DNA from: Euborellia annulipes
Taxonomy: Eukaryota > Arthropoda > Insecta > Dermaptera > Anisolabididae
DNA: 64,000 bases
Reading direction: 5' to 3'
Assembly: GCA_023213315.1 (NCBI GenBank)
Contig: JAKCPI010011712.1
Coordinates: forward strand, 372,001 to 436,000
Positions 1 to 10,052 of this stretch are shown here, piece by piece (position 1 is the stretch's first letter; each line of letters starts with the position of its first letter). The notes beneath the pieces were generated by a model. The model did not search any database. It was given only the letters and a program-made list of their open reading frames with translations, and was not told where the DNA came from. The position numbers and the translations under genes were made by a program.

Positions 1-117
1 TGGGCAGTGTCACGATGGTAGAGAACTGGATTCTTGATCTACGAGTCAGTCAAAATAATTATAAATATTTTTAAAAATTGAACACATTACACAGCAGCAA
101 ATTAACTTTATATATTA

Positions 118-500
118 CTAGCCGCAACGTCCGCCTTCGGCGTGTTTTCCATCTAGCCAGGGTGCTGCAGCAGCGGGCAGGATTTTCGCCAATTTTGGGT
201 ATTTCTTGTTGCATTGCAAGTGTTAAGATGTTAAGAAAGGACCTTGAGTTAATGTAGTGTAGTGGGCATAGCAGGATTTATTTATGACTGCCCAAAGGGT
301 CTGCCTAGAGGTGACCACAAATCATAAAGCTGCCAAAAGGAAAAAATAGATTTGTTTTCAAATATTGAAATGTGATTATAATTAAATTCCCAAAACCATT
401 TAAGAGATTCAAATTAATACTACGTTAGCCGCACCCCCCCCCCCCTTTCAAATACTATATTTGTACTTAATTTCAAATAGATTCATTGAAAACTATGGAT
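118..500 (-). mobile_element. Helitron-like 3' end, first unit of a direct duplication
   Basis: Read on the minus strand, the sequence ends in CTAG (118-121) followed by T. A short GC-rich hairpin lies just upstream (about 128-142). Hairpin plus CTRR with a following T is the known Helitron 3' signature. The unit from about 180 to 500 is repeated at about 650-1045, with shared stretches such as TATTTCTTGTTGCA. No 5' end and no Rep/helicase frame are visible, so this is a non-autonomous remnant at most. Confidence 0.4.
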
Positions 501-547
501 TTCTATAGAACATATATACATTTGTCCATTTCATTTTCATATATATA

Positions 548-1045
548 CTAGTCACAAAGCCCGCCTACGGGGGTCTTTCCGCCTAACCAGGGAGCTGCGC
601 CCCCTGGACCCTATTGCTCGCCTCCGGCGAGTAATTGCCCGCATCTGCCGGGCAAGTTTATTGCCAATTTGGGATATTTCTTGTTGCAATGCAAGTGTTA
701 AGATGTTGAGGAAGAATCTTGAATTCAAGCGAGATGACGGACTGGGCACAGCACAGGGTCTATTTATGACTGTTTAAAGGGTCAGTCGTATGCGTGATCC
801 CTTCTTTTTTCAACTGCTGCTTAGCTGCTCCAACTGCTCCATGTCATATACTTGAAAAGCTGACTCACAGAGCGACTACCTGCCTCTCTAATTTCCAAGT
901 CAAACTTGTCTATTTTGTGTTCCCTTATTGAAGAAATTTGATTATAATTAATTTTCCAAAATATTTAAGAGATTTAAATTATTACTACTTTACTCCTTTT
1001 CCCATTTACTATATGTGTACTTAATTTCATTGATAATTGTGGAAA
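548..1045 (-). mobile_element. Helitron-like 3' end, second unit, with hairpin cassette
   Basis: CTAG at 548-551 on the minus strand is preceded by a hairpin (559-573, arms CCCG/CGGG). Further in come three more GC-rich hairpins at about 582-604, 612-635 and 636-656. The same hairpin cassette recurs at 26862-26930. The rest of the unit repeats 180-500. The structure suggests Helitron termini; the family assignment is by signature only. Confidence 0.45.
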
Positions 1046-1225
1046 GTTAGAAAGTTAGAAGATATATGAATAGGAGATCTAATATTTTATGTTTAAAATA
1101 AAATACTTAAAATTAAAATTAAGTAAGACTAAGAGCTAATTAAATAGAAATTTACAGTACAGGTTAATACTTCCCCACATTATTATAATTATTAAACCAT
1201 CAGGTCAGATTTCTTGTCTTTCTAG

Positions 1226-1536
1226 TAGGGTCCGACCGAAACAAGATTTTCAGCCGAAACCGAAACCGAAACTTGTATTTTAACTTTTTTTTTTGAAATT
1301 TTTTCCGCCCTGCGGAAAATTCTTTTTAAATCATTTTACCTTTTTTTAGAGAGACTAAATTTTTTCCGCTCCTTTTGCAAATCATTTGACCTTTTTTTTT
1401 GCATGGAGTCTCATCCCATCTTTTCAGACTCAGGTTTCGGCCGGCCGAAAGTTTCGGCTACTTTTGGCCGAAACCAGGATTATTGGCCGAAACTGGCCGA
1501 AACCGTAACCGAAACCGAATATTCGGTCGGTTCCTA
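1226..1536. mobile_element. hAT-type MITE, 311 bp, perfect 8-bp target duplication
   Basis: The ends are inverted (TAGGGTCCGACCGAA at left, matching the right end with two changes). The element is flanked by CTTTCTAG at 1218-1225 and again at 1537-1544. An 8-bp duplication is the hallmark of hAT elements. The interior is made of CCGAAA-type repeats. Bases 1373-1435 carry a module also found in other MITEs of this window. There is no transposase frame, so it would have to be moved in trans. Confidence 0.75.
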
Positions 1537-1544
1537 CTTTCTAG

Positions 1545-3510
1545 TTACACTTTATGCTCCCGAAACGTGGATCTTGAAGAAGTACTCTCAACAAATTGAT
1601 CCCTTCTCAATAAGGATGCTAGATTATTAATTGCCTCCCCATTTCGAAAATGAAACGAGAAAAGCATGATATTTAAATTAAGGAATTTGTAATCGCTTTC
1701 ACCAGGTGAGAGCCCGTTTATATATTTAGTTATATTATTATTTGTTTTAAGTGATTTATATAATTAATATAATGGCTTATTTTGTAGTATAAGAAATTAT
1801 AAGTTTAAAAAATAACTTGAGCTCGCATAACGCGTTCTTTATTCTTATAAACACGAATGGGGTGATCTTTATAATATAATAAAAAAGTTCTTTGTGAGAA
1901 AAATTGATTTTGGAGGCGAATATTCCCCGACCTAGGATTCGGAATGGAACGTTTGGCTTGACTCAATCTTTTTTTTTTTTGAAAAAACATTTTATGTTTA
2001 TTTTGACGGTGATTTCTTTTAAAAAATTTATTTATATTCATGTGAGAAAGTTTTGATAATTTAAACAGCGTAAATCAGGTAACACACGGCATTTTTCACA
2101 GAGCTTTTTTTTTTTTAATTAACTTTCTCACATTTTAAAATAAAATTTAAACAATTTTTTTTTTCATACGGTAAATTAAATGTCACTAATGTGATGATAT
2201 TCAAAATAAAACTTTTTTTATCCTGTTAATATTTATTAAATTCTAAATAAAATAACTTGATAATAAGAAAAAATTAGTAATTCGCAAACGGATTATTAAA
2301 TCATAGGGGTTGGTTGATTAACTAATTTTTCTAGTCATTAAGAAAGATGCAAAACTCGCTCTTATCATATTCTAAAAATAGAAACTTTAGGCTAAAAAAA
2401 TATTTGGCTAAAAATACTTCAAATTTAAACAATCTCTAATTTATTATTAGAAATTTATCCTTTTCCTTCAATCAAAAACAGAGAATTTCTTTAAAAAACT
2501 TTCTAATACTGAAAGATTATTTTAATAAAAACCGATAGGAAAAGTTTTCCCCTTGGCCAGTTGAAATTTTAATAATTATCAAATTAACGTACATCAAGTG
2601 CAATTCAATTAAATTTAATAAATAAAACTTTTTTATTTCAACAAGAATTATTTTATAAATTCCAAATATTTCAGAAACCTTTTCAAAACCATCATTAAAA
2701 AATTTTATAAAAATACAAAGAAATGTCAATGAGATGTTCAATTATTTGTAAACAAATTTTGAATGCTGGTTATGAGTAGTCCAATGTTTTGAAATATTTT
2801 GAAAAAAAAAAAATTGTTGATAAGAATTTCTCTAGAATATTTCAAAGGATGGATGGTCCGCGCGCAACGGGATAATTGCTTGGCGGCCCTACAAAAGTAA
2901 AAAAAAATAATAATTACTCCGAAATTCTAGAGAATGGAATTTTCCTAATTTTTAGAAATTTTAAACCGATTAGCATATTATAGCTAACAATTAAAGATAA
3001 TTCGATTTATACAATCTCAACTGAAGAGTTTTAACCATAATAATAAATTTTTTAAATCTTACCGACTTAACGTTGAAAACCGCTGGTTTAAGATTTTCGT
3101 CATTCAATTATTCTGGACCGCGGAATGAATTTTTTATAAGAGAGCTTAAAATAAAGTTTTTTTTTTTCTTTGCTCACAAATTTTTTTTCGGCATTCTCAT
3201 TCAAATTAAACTTTTAAAACATTTAGCGGATTAAGATAAAAAAAAATGTAAGCATTAAAAAAAAATATTAGCCGTTTAATATTTATTTGCTTTTTATAAT
3301 TTTTTGCTCTTTCCAAAAATGTCAGGGGGAAAATGCCTCTGGTATTTTACAGGGGGTTGAAACCCCAATTGTCTCCCAGACCCGTGTCTCCGAGACAAAC
3401 AAATGTCAAAGGTCAAAGATGTTGTATAATATTTTAATAATAATTATATATAATTAAAAATAGTCAACTTTTTTATTTTAATTATAATAAAATTATTAAA
3501 ATATTAATTT
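1545..3510. other. AT-rich stretch, nothing recognised
   Basis: The stretch is AT-rich with homopolymer runs. I see no splice-bounded open frame, no tRNA boxes and no clear inverted terminal repeats. The short frames here look like chance. Confidence 0.5.
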
Positions 3511-3517
3511 ATTTAGT

Positions 3518-3626
3518 GGGTTTAGAAACAACACAATTTTATGTATAAAAAAATATGATTTTTGGCCTATAGAATAATTAAAATATTTTTTTATACATAA
3601 AATTGTTGTTTGTTCACTTTTAAACC
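3518..3626. repeat. Small palindromic element (about 110 bp)
   Basis: GGGTTTA at the left end and TAAACCC at the right end border arms containing ACAATTTTATGTATAAAAAA and its reverse complement. The loop is about 30 bp. It is a hairpin-type MITE or a simple palindrome; no target duplication was identified. Confidence 0.5.
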
Positions 3627-3999
3627 CATGAATACGATACATCCTACATAAATTTATTTGTTAAGGAACAAAGAGTGACAATTGTTAGGAACTTAAACAT
3701 AATAAATTTTATTTCATTTTACCTGACCGCAAAACACAGACAATCAAAACTATTGAAATTTCACGTCAAATTCTTCAATGGTTTTTTTTCATGCGCTGTC
3801 TCTGAAATATTTGGAATAATTAATAATAATTAAAATCATGCTGAAAAAAAAAAGTTTTATTTATTAGTTCTCCTGTAAAAAACTAAAATAAACGCGATGG
3901 TGCTTGCATTAAGGAAGTGGGGTACGATGGCCCAGGGGAATTGTCATCGTAGGGCACAAACAAAAACAAGAGCACGTGGGTCTGGAGACGTCGACTCAC

Positions 4000-4108
4000 C
4001 AGTGATATCGGCAACAGTAGCGACAGCCAATAACCAGGCAGTGGCAGCGAGCGTCACGGCACCGAAGGTGCGTGCATGGTGCGGAACGCTTACGCTAAGC
4101 ATTCTCAT
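4000..4108 (-). CDS. First coding exon: signal peptide, then splice donor
   Basis: On the minus strand an ATG at 4108 opens a frame of 36 codons plus one base. It runs straight into a consensus donor (CTG|GTGAGT, GT at 3999-3998). The translation starts MRMLSVSVPHHARTF. It continues with a hydrophobic segment (AVTLAATAWLLAVATVA, residues 17-33) and ends DIT. A basic start followed by a hydrophobic core and small residues is what a secretory signal peptide looks like, so the product is probably secreted or a type I membrane protein. Upstream lies a CpG-rich 5' region, which fits a first exon. The intron starts in phase 1. The remaining exons must lie at lower coordinates or outside the window; none was found between 1 and 3990. 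The family is unknown. A second ATG two codons on could also serve. The opposite-strand frame here is arginine-rich from the GTC repeat and is not convincing. Confidence 0.6.
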
Positions 4109-4480
4109 ATTATCTCGCGGTTTGTTTATTTGTTTGTTAGTTAATACACCTATCTACATTGCCGTCCAGGCGCCGACTGGCGGCGCGGTGCAACGCGTGC
4201 CGCGTGGCCTGACGATCATCGGAGACGACGCCGTGCAGCGCACGACGCGTGACGCGCAACGCGCGTTGCGCCGGCGCCTCAGTCAACGACCACATCGTCG
4301 TCTACTTGGACGTCGTCGGCGTCGTCGTCGTCGTCGTCGCCACGAACAAGTGGTTCCCCACCGCCGTTTAAATCCCATTTAATTCAACTTGAAACAATTA
4401 GGAAAACCCAGTTGACGTCTTGGTCGTGTGCTCTTCTCCCTATTGCTCTCTCTCCCTCTCTCCCTCTCTCTATTCTTTAC
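4109..4480 (-). promoter_or_regulatory. CpG-rich 5' UTR and promoter region
   Basis: Bases 4150-4370 are far richer in G, C and CpG than anything nearby, with many CGCG motifs. A GTC/CGA trinucleotide run lies at about 4308-4340 and a CT-rich run (GAGA type on the minus strand) at about 4428-4472. Together with the signal-peptide exon just downstream on the minus strand, this reads as a 5' leader and promoter. No TATA box was picked out and the start site is not located. Confidence 0.45.
4317..4340. repeat. GTC trinucleotide microsatellite
   Basis: A near-uninterrupted run of GTC units lies inside the CpG-rich 5' region, probably transcribed as 5' UTR on the minus strand. Confidence 0.8.
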
Positions 4481-4732
4481 ATTTCATTTACATTTATTTA
4501 CGCTGGATTTTAAAATCCATTCAGGTAGTGGTTAACTTGATGATAAATCAAAGGTTTGCCTCATTAAAACAAAAAAATAACTATTACCATCTGATACATC
4601 TGCTGTTAAAATTTTAATCAACATTCAGAGCAAAAAAAAAATTCATTTTAATTAAATATGGATAGAATATAATAAAACGTTTTCATTCCAAATATAAAAT
4701 ATAACAGCCTTTAAGAAGACACCTTTTGATTT

Positions 4733-5492
4733 TTTTACTTTCTCTTACCTATAGGTGTCTTCCCCGAAACATACAAAATCTTCAGACTTTCAAGTCTAAT
4801 CTCAACAGGCATCTTCTCAGTTCCCGCAGTTGAGTTCCCCCTTTTTTTTTAAACTATATTATTCCTGGCTGCATGTGACCACTGGTCTTTGGACCGTATG
4901 GACCCATTTAAAAAATATATATAGGGTTCATGTCGAAAATTCGATGTCGAGAATTTGATGGATATACACGTTTTGTGGACCCCTGAATCCAAAAAAGTTT
5001 TCGCAACATGGCCTGTGTGTGTGTGTGTGTTCAATTTAAAGCATGAAGGAATTGAGTTACAAGGTTGAAATTTTATATTTATGTTTAGTACCCACCTGAG
5101 GCGTGAAAGTAAGCTTTTAAGCAAAATAGGCCAAAAAGTACTAGTACTTTACTAATGTATTTTAGTTTTGTTTTTGATTTTCTCAAAATTCGCTCCAACG
5201 ATTTTGATTAAAATTCAAAAATCAATTATATTTTAGATGATCTGTAAAATGTATATTCTCACTTTGCTCTCAAAATTGTTTGAAGACCATTTTACTCTTG
5301 TACTTTATAGGAAAGATAGGAAAAATGGTTGCCATAGTAACAAAATATAAATATTTTTCTATGTTTACATCTTTAATTTTAATATATCGGTGGAAACTAA
5401 ATATATATCGACACAAAAAACTGGTGTGACAAGCACAGAACTCAATAAAGTAAGAAAAAGTTGTGTGCTGTGCGACGATCACAACAAATTTT
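4733..5492 (-). mobile_element. Family A hairpin-ended repeat, split by a LINE
   Basis: It begins with the family's right-end motif read in reverse (ACTTTCTCTTACC at 4737). It passes through the conserved interior (ATTCGATGTCGAG, a TG microsatellite, AGTACTAGTACTTT) and ends near 5490 in the decayed left-end hairpin. A LINE 3' end interrupts it at 4753-4915. It is noncoding; the class is unassigned. Confidence 0.65.
4753..4915 (+). pseudogene. LINE 3' end, 5'-truncated and frameshifted
   Basis: The segment matches the C-terminal end and 3' UTR of the better copy at 37823-38140, including TTCCCGCAGTTGA at the stop and CTGCATGTGAC in the 3' UTR. It ends in a short A-rich run. Two extra A bases near 4775 shift the frame relative to the other copy. 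It was inserted in the TATA-rich right end of a family A repeat. Confidence 0.6.
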
Positions 5493-5499
5493 TTTTACA

Positions 5500-6420
5500 T
5501 GTTATATACCTAATCTTCAATTAAACTATAGTTACATCCTATATATTAAAAAAAAAAAAAAAAAAAATTAAGAAAACTTAAATTTAATTTTAGAAATTCA
5601 AAAAAAATTTCATTTTGGAAAATTTCATTTGACTGCAACATTAGATAGGTGAAATTATTTTTAATATCAATGGGAATTTTGGGATAATTTGTTTTTAATA
5701 ATTTTTTTTTTTTTTTTGCAAATTTGGACAATTAAATAAATGTATCAAATAATAATTCATTATTATAAAATAAAGTTATATTAAAGCAATATATTAAAAA
5801 AATATCTACATAGGAGACAAATGAGATTGTGAATAAACAAAAGGACCTACATCTAAAAATACAATAAAAAGAAATATGTATTCGATTTAACACCATTAGT
5901 TTAGTTTCAATTGTTAGAACGATACATTTCCGCTTTTCGAGGTCTTTGTTCTTGTGCAGTTCAATAAAAAAAAAACGATACTAAATAAAAATTAAAAGGC
6001 ACAAAAATCATAAAAGAGATGCGAGGAAAAGGCGGAGAGTTTAACAATTTTGTAAAATAAATTCATAAGTGAAAAATAAATTCGACAACTGCAATAAGAA
6101 TCACCTAACTCCCTGGAAGGTGAAATAATCACTCAACGAGGGTCTGGGAAAGCGTCCACGAAAACAGGGCTACTTTTGGGCAACAAATTGAGAGGGTGCC
6201 GAGGCTATGTGCCATTTTCAGTAGGCCCTCGCACCCCGACGAAGGTCTTCCGTACTGGATTTGTCCCGTTTTCATTTTTTTAATTTTAAAAATTAATTTA
6301 AATTTAAATTTTGTGAAATATGCAGAATAAGTTGGTTTTGAATTTGCAAAATGTGGTGAGAGTGTTTTTGTGATAATAACAAAAATTTTCCTTTTTCTAA
6401 TAAAATATTTATGATGAAAG
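5500..6420. other. AT-rich spacer with A and T homopolymers
   Basis: Long A and T runs lie near 5547 and 5700. I see no exon, no terminal repeats and no RNA gene. Bases 6120-6260 have a more balanced composition but no frame that I can support. Confidence 0.4.
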
Positions 6421-6480
6421 GATTGGAGATATCAGCCAAACTGGAATGCTCGAGGTTCAATAAAACTCTCAGAAAGACAC

Positions 6481-6520
6481 TTCGGCCTTAATTTATTTGG
6501 CCATCTTCAGCAAAGCGCAT
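6481..6520 (-). ncRNA. Hammerhead-like core, decayed (left arm)
   Basis: On the minus strand CTGAAGA, T and GGCC are followed by a loop, GGCC and then GAAG where GAAA is required. The flanks match the intact copy in the other arm. It is predicted inactive. Confidence 0.3.
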
Positions 6521-7064
6521 ATATGATTGAACCAGGATTTGTCAATAATAAAATTTATTTATTTCATATAAAATTATTTCGTTCCTGCGCCCAAGACCAG
6601 AGTTTCATCTCTTAAATAACAGGAATGAAGAGAAATACAGTCAGGCGGAAGGAGCCTCTATTATTAAATCAAACTCCTTTGTTTCAAAACGTTTCGGCCA
6701 ACTTTATTGTACATTCTTCTGTTGCATAAGAGTTTTTTAGAAAATAGAGTTGTCAATCAATCGTCTGTCCATAAGCCAGTCATATATAGGCCTAATGACC
6801 TATGTATCAAATAACAATGCAAATATATTCTTTTAACATATGATAAGACTTGTGGCGAATTACGAAATTCAAAGTAGGCCGAAACGTCTTGCAACAACGG
6901 AGTTGGATTACCTGGCTGCATTCCTCTTCATTCCTGTTATTTAAGAGATGAAACTCTGGTCTTGGGCGCAGGAAAGAAATAATTTTGTATGAAATAAATA
7001 AATTTTATTCTTAACAAATCCTGGTTCAATCATATGTGCGTTTTGCAAAATGTGTATAATTTCT

Positions 7065-7109
7065 AATAACTGAAGATGGCCAAATAAATTCAGGCCGAAA
7101 CGTCTTATT
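7065..7109 (+). ncRNA. Hammerhead-ribozyme-like motif, apparently intact
   Basis: CTGAAGA is at 7070-7076, stem II GGCC/GGCC at 7078-7081 and 7093-7096 with an 11-nt loop, GAAA at 7097-7100 and CGTC at 7101-7104. Stem I pairs AATAA (7065-7069) with TTATT (7105-7109). The predicted cleavage is after 7104. Stem III would be only A-C/G-U, which needs a partner: ACGU is self-complementary, so two copies could form a double hammerhead. One unpaired U at 7077 departs from the textbook core and may reduce or abolish activity. Confidence 0.5.
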
Positions 7110-7289
7110 CTGGGAGTTTTATTCAATCTCGAGTATTCCAATTTAGCTGATATCTCCATCCCTTCATTATAATCACATCAGAGCCACAACTTCAAGTAAG
7201 TAAAATATTTATGCTCACTTTAGAATAGAAGAGTATGTATGTCAAAAGATTGATGAAAATTTAAAAAAGGAACGCGATATCCGCCGATC

Positions 7290-7392
7290 AAATGTTTATT
7301 TAACTCCAGTTGATAGTTTCGGGGACTATGCGTCATCCATCCTCAATAATTTGCATTGTGCCCGAAACTATCAACTGGGGTTAAATAAAGAT
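7290..7392. mobile_element. Small palindromic element with hammerhead-like end
   Basis: Inverted ends ATTTAACTCCAGTTGATAGT and ACTATCAACTGGGGTTAAAT border about 100 bp. On the minus strand TTGAGGATGG is followed by CCCCGAAACTATC, which resembles a degenerate hammerhead core. It has the same palindromic architecture as 6421-7166. Confidence 0.4.
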
Positions 7393-7890
7393 TTAGGAGA
7401 TTAATATATTAACAATATAATGTAAATCGGATAGAAATCACAACTCTAAAACACCCTTAGGGTATTATATAAGTCTACAATTAAAAGAAAGCCTTTAATA
7501 TATTAGACGTAATAAAAATAAACTTATTTACATACTCGTAATTTGGAATAAGCATAGAAAATAATGATGATGCAAGAGAGAAGAGGAGCAAAGCAGCAGT
7601 TGAGAGTCTTATCTAATAGAAACAATTCAAAAATAAAAAAATATATTTTCTAAAATGTGCAAAATATCAAATTATTACAAAAATAATCTTATAATGAAAA
7701 TTGTTTCAATTTAATTTAAGGGAGTGATAAAAATAATAATTAAATAAGATGATTATAATAGATTATTTATATTAAGAAATTAAAATTTGATCATAAAATC
7801 CAGGTTATTTGATTTATATTTCTTTGCTAAAGATTTCAAAGAAAAAAAAAAATTTTAATGGTTATTATATTGTTACTAGACGTTAAGACA
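7393..7890. other. AT-rich stretch, nothing recognised
   Basis: There is no supported exon, RNA gene or element end. Confidence 0.4.
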
Positions 7891-7898
7891 GCGCTTCA

Positions 7899-7944
7899 AG
7901 GGATGGAGGGGGGGGGGGGGGACTCACTCCCTGCGGCACCCCTG
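7899..7944. mobile_element. Very short hAT remnant
   Basis: A G-rich 46-bp core begins AGGGATGGAG and ends GCGGCACCCCTG. It is flanked by GCGCTTCA (7891-7898) and ACGCTTCA (7945-7952), 7 of 8 identical. The right end is typical of hAT termini. Most of the interior has been lost. Confidence 0.4.
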
Positions 7945-7952
7945 ACGCTTCA

Positions 7953-8400
7953 AAGTCATAGCCCGGACATTATCATATACCAGTTAAATATTTAAAAAAC
8001 ATCAAGGATTAAACAATCCCTTTGATAGAAATATAATTATTAGCCAGGAATCAAATTAGACAAACAATTTTAAGTTAATCTTTATCCAATTTTTTTATTT
8101 AAATCGCCGACGCAATTCGCTTCCTTCCTCAGGACAACCTGATTTATTTTATTTTTTATTTTTTTTAAGATTAAAATCCTCATAAGCACTCAAAGAACAA
8201 TTTTGTTGAGTGATGGTGAATTCTTATCGACTAAAATCCCTTAAGGGCTTTGCTGCTTACAGTAGTGTTAGAGCAGACTCAGTCTGTCCCTTTACTGGTT
8301 TAAATAGCGGCGGACAAGTGAGAAATTTTTCTTTAATGTTTCTCACTTTGAGAGTAACTTGCACGGTTAACTTGCATATAAGGGGAAGTGAGTTTTGTTG
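7953..8400. other. Mixed AT-rich stretch before the SINE
   Basis: I see no terminal repeats or splice-bounded frame. Bases 8210-8400 have balanced composition and may be the 5' flank or another part of the SINE-like unit. Confidence 0.3.
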
Positions 8401-8404
8401 GTGT

Positions 8405-8525
8405 AGGTCGAAGGTCCGATGGCCTGGTGAAATGGACAGCACACCGATGCCCCGGAAACCCAGGATTGGGTTCGATTACCGGGGGCCATGGGGCCATGAG
8501 ACGTTTGACCTCTCCAAAAAAACAC
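8405..8525 (+). repeat. tRNA-derived SINE-like sequence
   Basis: A box A-like motif (TGGCCTGGTGAAATGG, 8420-8435) and a box B-like motif (GGTTCGATTACC, 8469-8480) are spaced as in a tRNA head, followed by an A-rich tract near 8514-8522. The acceptor stem does not pair, so this is not a tRNA gene. The 3' limit is uncertain and no second copy was seen in the window. Confidence 0.45.
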
Positions 8526-8732
8526 ACTCACCCTCTTGTTAAAAATATTTTTAATATCATTTATAGGGATAGTTTAAGGCCAGCTAACCAGATAAGCCCA
8601 CACTAACAAGGAAAATGTAAGTGTCAAGTCATTTGTGCTGTTTATCTTCAGGCAACGAACACATGCAAAGTTCTTGACGCCCAGGACCGGACAAAATACT
8701 CAAAAACCATTATTTGAAATACATAATACTTT

Positions 8733-9567
8733 AAAAAATCTGGTGTGACTGCGCACAGCACACAACTTTCTCTTACCCTTCGGTAAGAGAAAGTTGTGCA
8801 CTGTGCTGGTCACACCAGATTTTTTGTGTCGAGATATATTTAGTTTCCGATAGCACCTTAGTTTCAAACTTGCATTTTAAATGTTGATTGCTTCAAATAA
8901 ACTATGGTTATTTTTCAAAATTTTAATCTCATATTTGGACATTTTATACACAATATAGATTCGTAAATAAATACAAAATTTCATAAGAATTGGAAAAAAA
9001 ATTTTAAATGCGTAAAAAGTTCCAAAGGGGACCCCCTTTTGAATCGAAATTAACATACAAATCCCTATAGGAAATTAACATTGTTCCTATGCGAAGATAA
9101 GGTAGAAAAATTTAAAACGCGTAGAAAGAGAGAAGATAGTTTTGTGAGAGAGAGAGATATGTTTTCTCCGAAAAAAAAAATGGGCGTTTAAATAATAATT
9201 GATTTTTAATCTAATAAAAAGAAAAAGATTTAAATTCGGTTACCATGGCAACCATTTATTTCTCCTATCTTTCCTATGAAGCACAAGAGTAAAGTGTGCT
9301 TCAAACAATTTTGAGGGCAAAACGAGAATATACATTTGAAAGAGCATCTAAAAAATAATTGATTTTTGAATTTTAATCAAAATCGTTAGAGCGAATTTTG
9401 AGAAAATCGAAAAAAACTGAAAAAGTACATCAGTAAAGTACTAGTACTTTTTGGCCGATTTTGATTAAAAGCTTATTTTGTCGGTCCCGGGGGTGTTTAA
9501 CTTAAATATAAAATTTCAGCCTCCTAGCTCAATTCCTTCATGCTTAAAATTGAACACACACACACAC

Positions 9568-9601
<34 letters not shown>

Positions 9602-9742
9602 CATGTCGCGAAAATCACTTTTTTGGATTCAGGGGACCTCAAAACGTGAAGATCCATCAAAATCTCGACATCGAATTTTTGACATGAAACCAATACTTTC
9701 TCTCTCTATATATTTCATATATAGGGTACGAGAAAGTAAAAA
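8733..9742 (+). mobile_element. Family A hairpin-ended repeat, complete copy
   Basis: It opens with a nearly perfect hairpin: AATCTGGTGTGAC at 8736 pairs with GTCACACCAGATT ending near 8823, and the loop is CTTACCCTTCGGTAAG. It closes with a second hairpin (ACTTTCTC at about 9696 with GAGAAAGT near 9736). The interior has a CA/GACA microsatellite (9553-9602) and the palindrome AGTACTAGTACTT. It has no frame of note. The subterminal hairpins and the microsatellite recall Helentron-derived repeats, but the class is not settled. Confidence 0.65.
9553..9602 (+). repeat. CA then GACA microsatellite inside family A
   Basis: (CA)n runs into (GACA)n. Other family A copies carry shorter TG or CA tracts at the same place, for example 5013-5030 and 55895-55918. 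Confidence 0.85.
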
Positions 9743-10052
9743 GTATTTGAAATACAAAATACCAAATACTTAGAACTCAAGTATTTAAAATACAAAATAC
9801 TTAGATTCAAAATACAAAATACAATGGCAGACATTTTTATAAGACTATCGCCAGTAAATTATTGGGACCATTTCACATCTATAAACAAGTCAAAATTAAA
9901 AAAACAAGTTGATTTATTGAACAGGGCAAAATGCTCTGATCTAAGTATTTGAAATAAAAAGTATTTGAAATAGAAAATACTTAGAATCCAGGTATTTCAA
10001 TTACAGTATTTTAAATAGTGCCCGGGCCTGTTGACGCCTCATGGTTGTCTAG

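Larger units (their letters stand above)
6421..7166. mobile_element. Long palindromic element carrying hammerhead-like cores
   Basis: Arms of about 200 bp (6421-6640 and 6920-7166) are inverted copies, for example GAGATATCAGC at left and GCTGATATCTCC at right. The spacer is about 280 bp. Each arm holds a hammerhead-like core next to the shared CAATAAAACTC/GAGTTTTATT segment. The right-arm core is intact (7065-7109); the left-arm core is mutated. There is no coding frame. It fits a non-autonomous relative of Penelope-like elements; that link is inference. Confidence 0.55.
8682..10030. mobile_element. hAT-type MITE with nested family A element
   Basis: The left end is CAGGACCGGACAAAATACTC and the right end GTGCCCGGGCCTG. 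It is flanked by a perfect 8-bp duplication, TTGACGCC (8674-8681 and 10031-10038). The interior on both sides of the nested insertion is a run of GTATTTGAAATAC-like words. The insertion at about 8733-9742 is a complete family A copy, so the MITE arrived first. No transposase is present. Confidence 0.75.

Noticed and set aside
3897..4382. 161-codon plus-strand frame with an arginine-rich tail
   Set aside because: It overlaps the CpG-rich 5' region; the arginine run comes from GTC repeats, there are no domains, and the minus strand gives a better exon with a donor.
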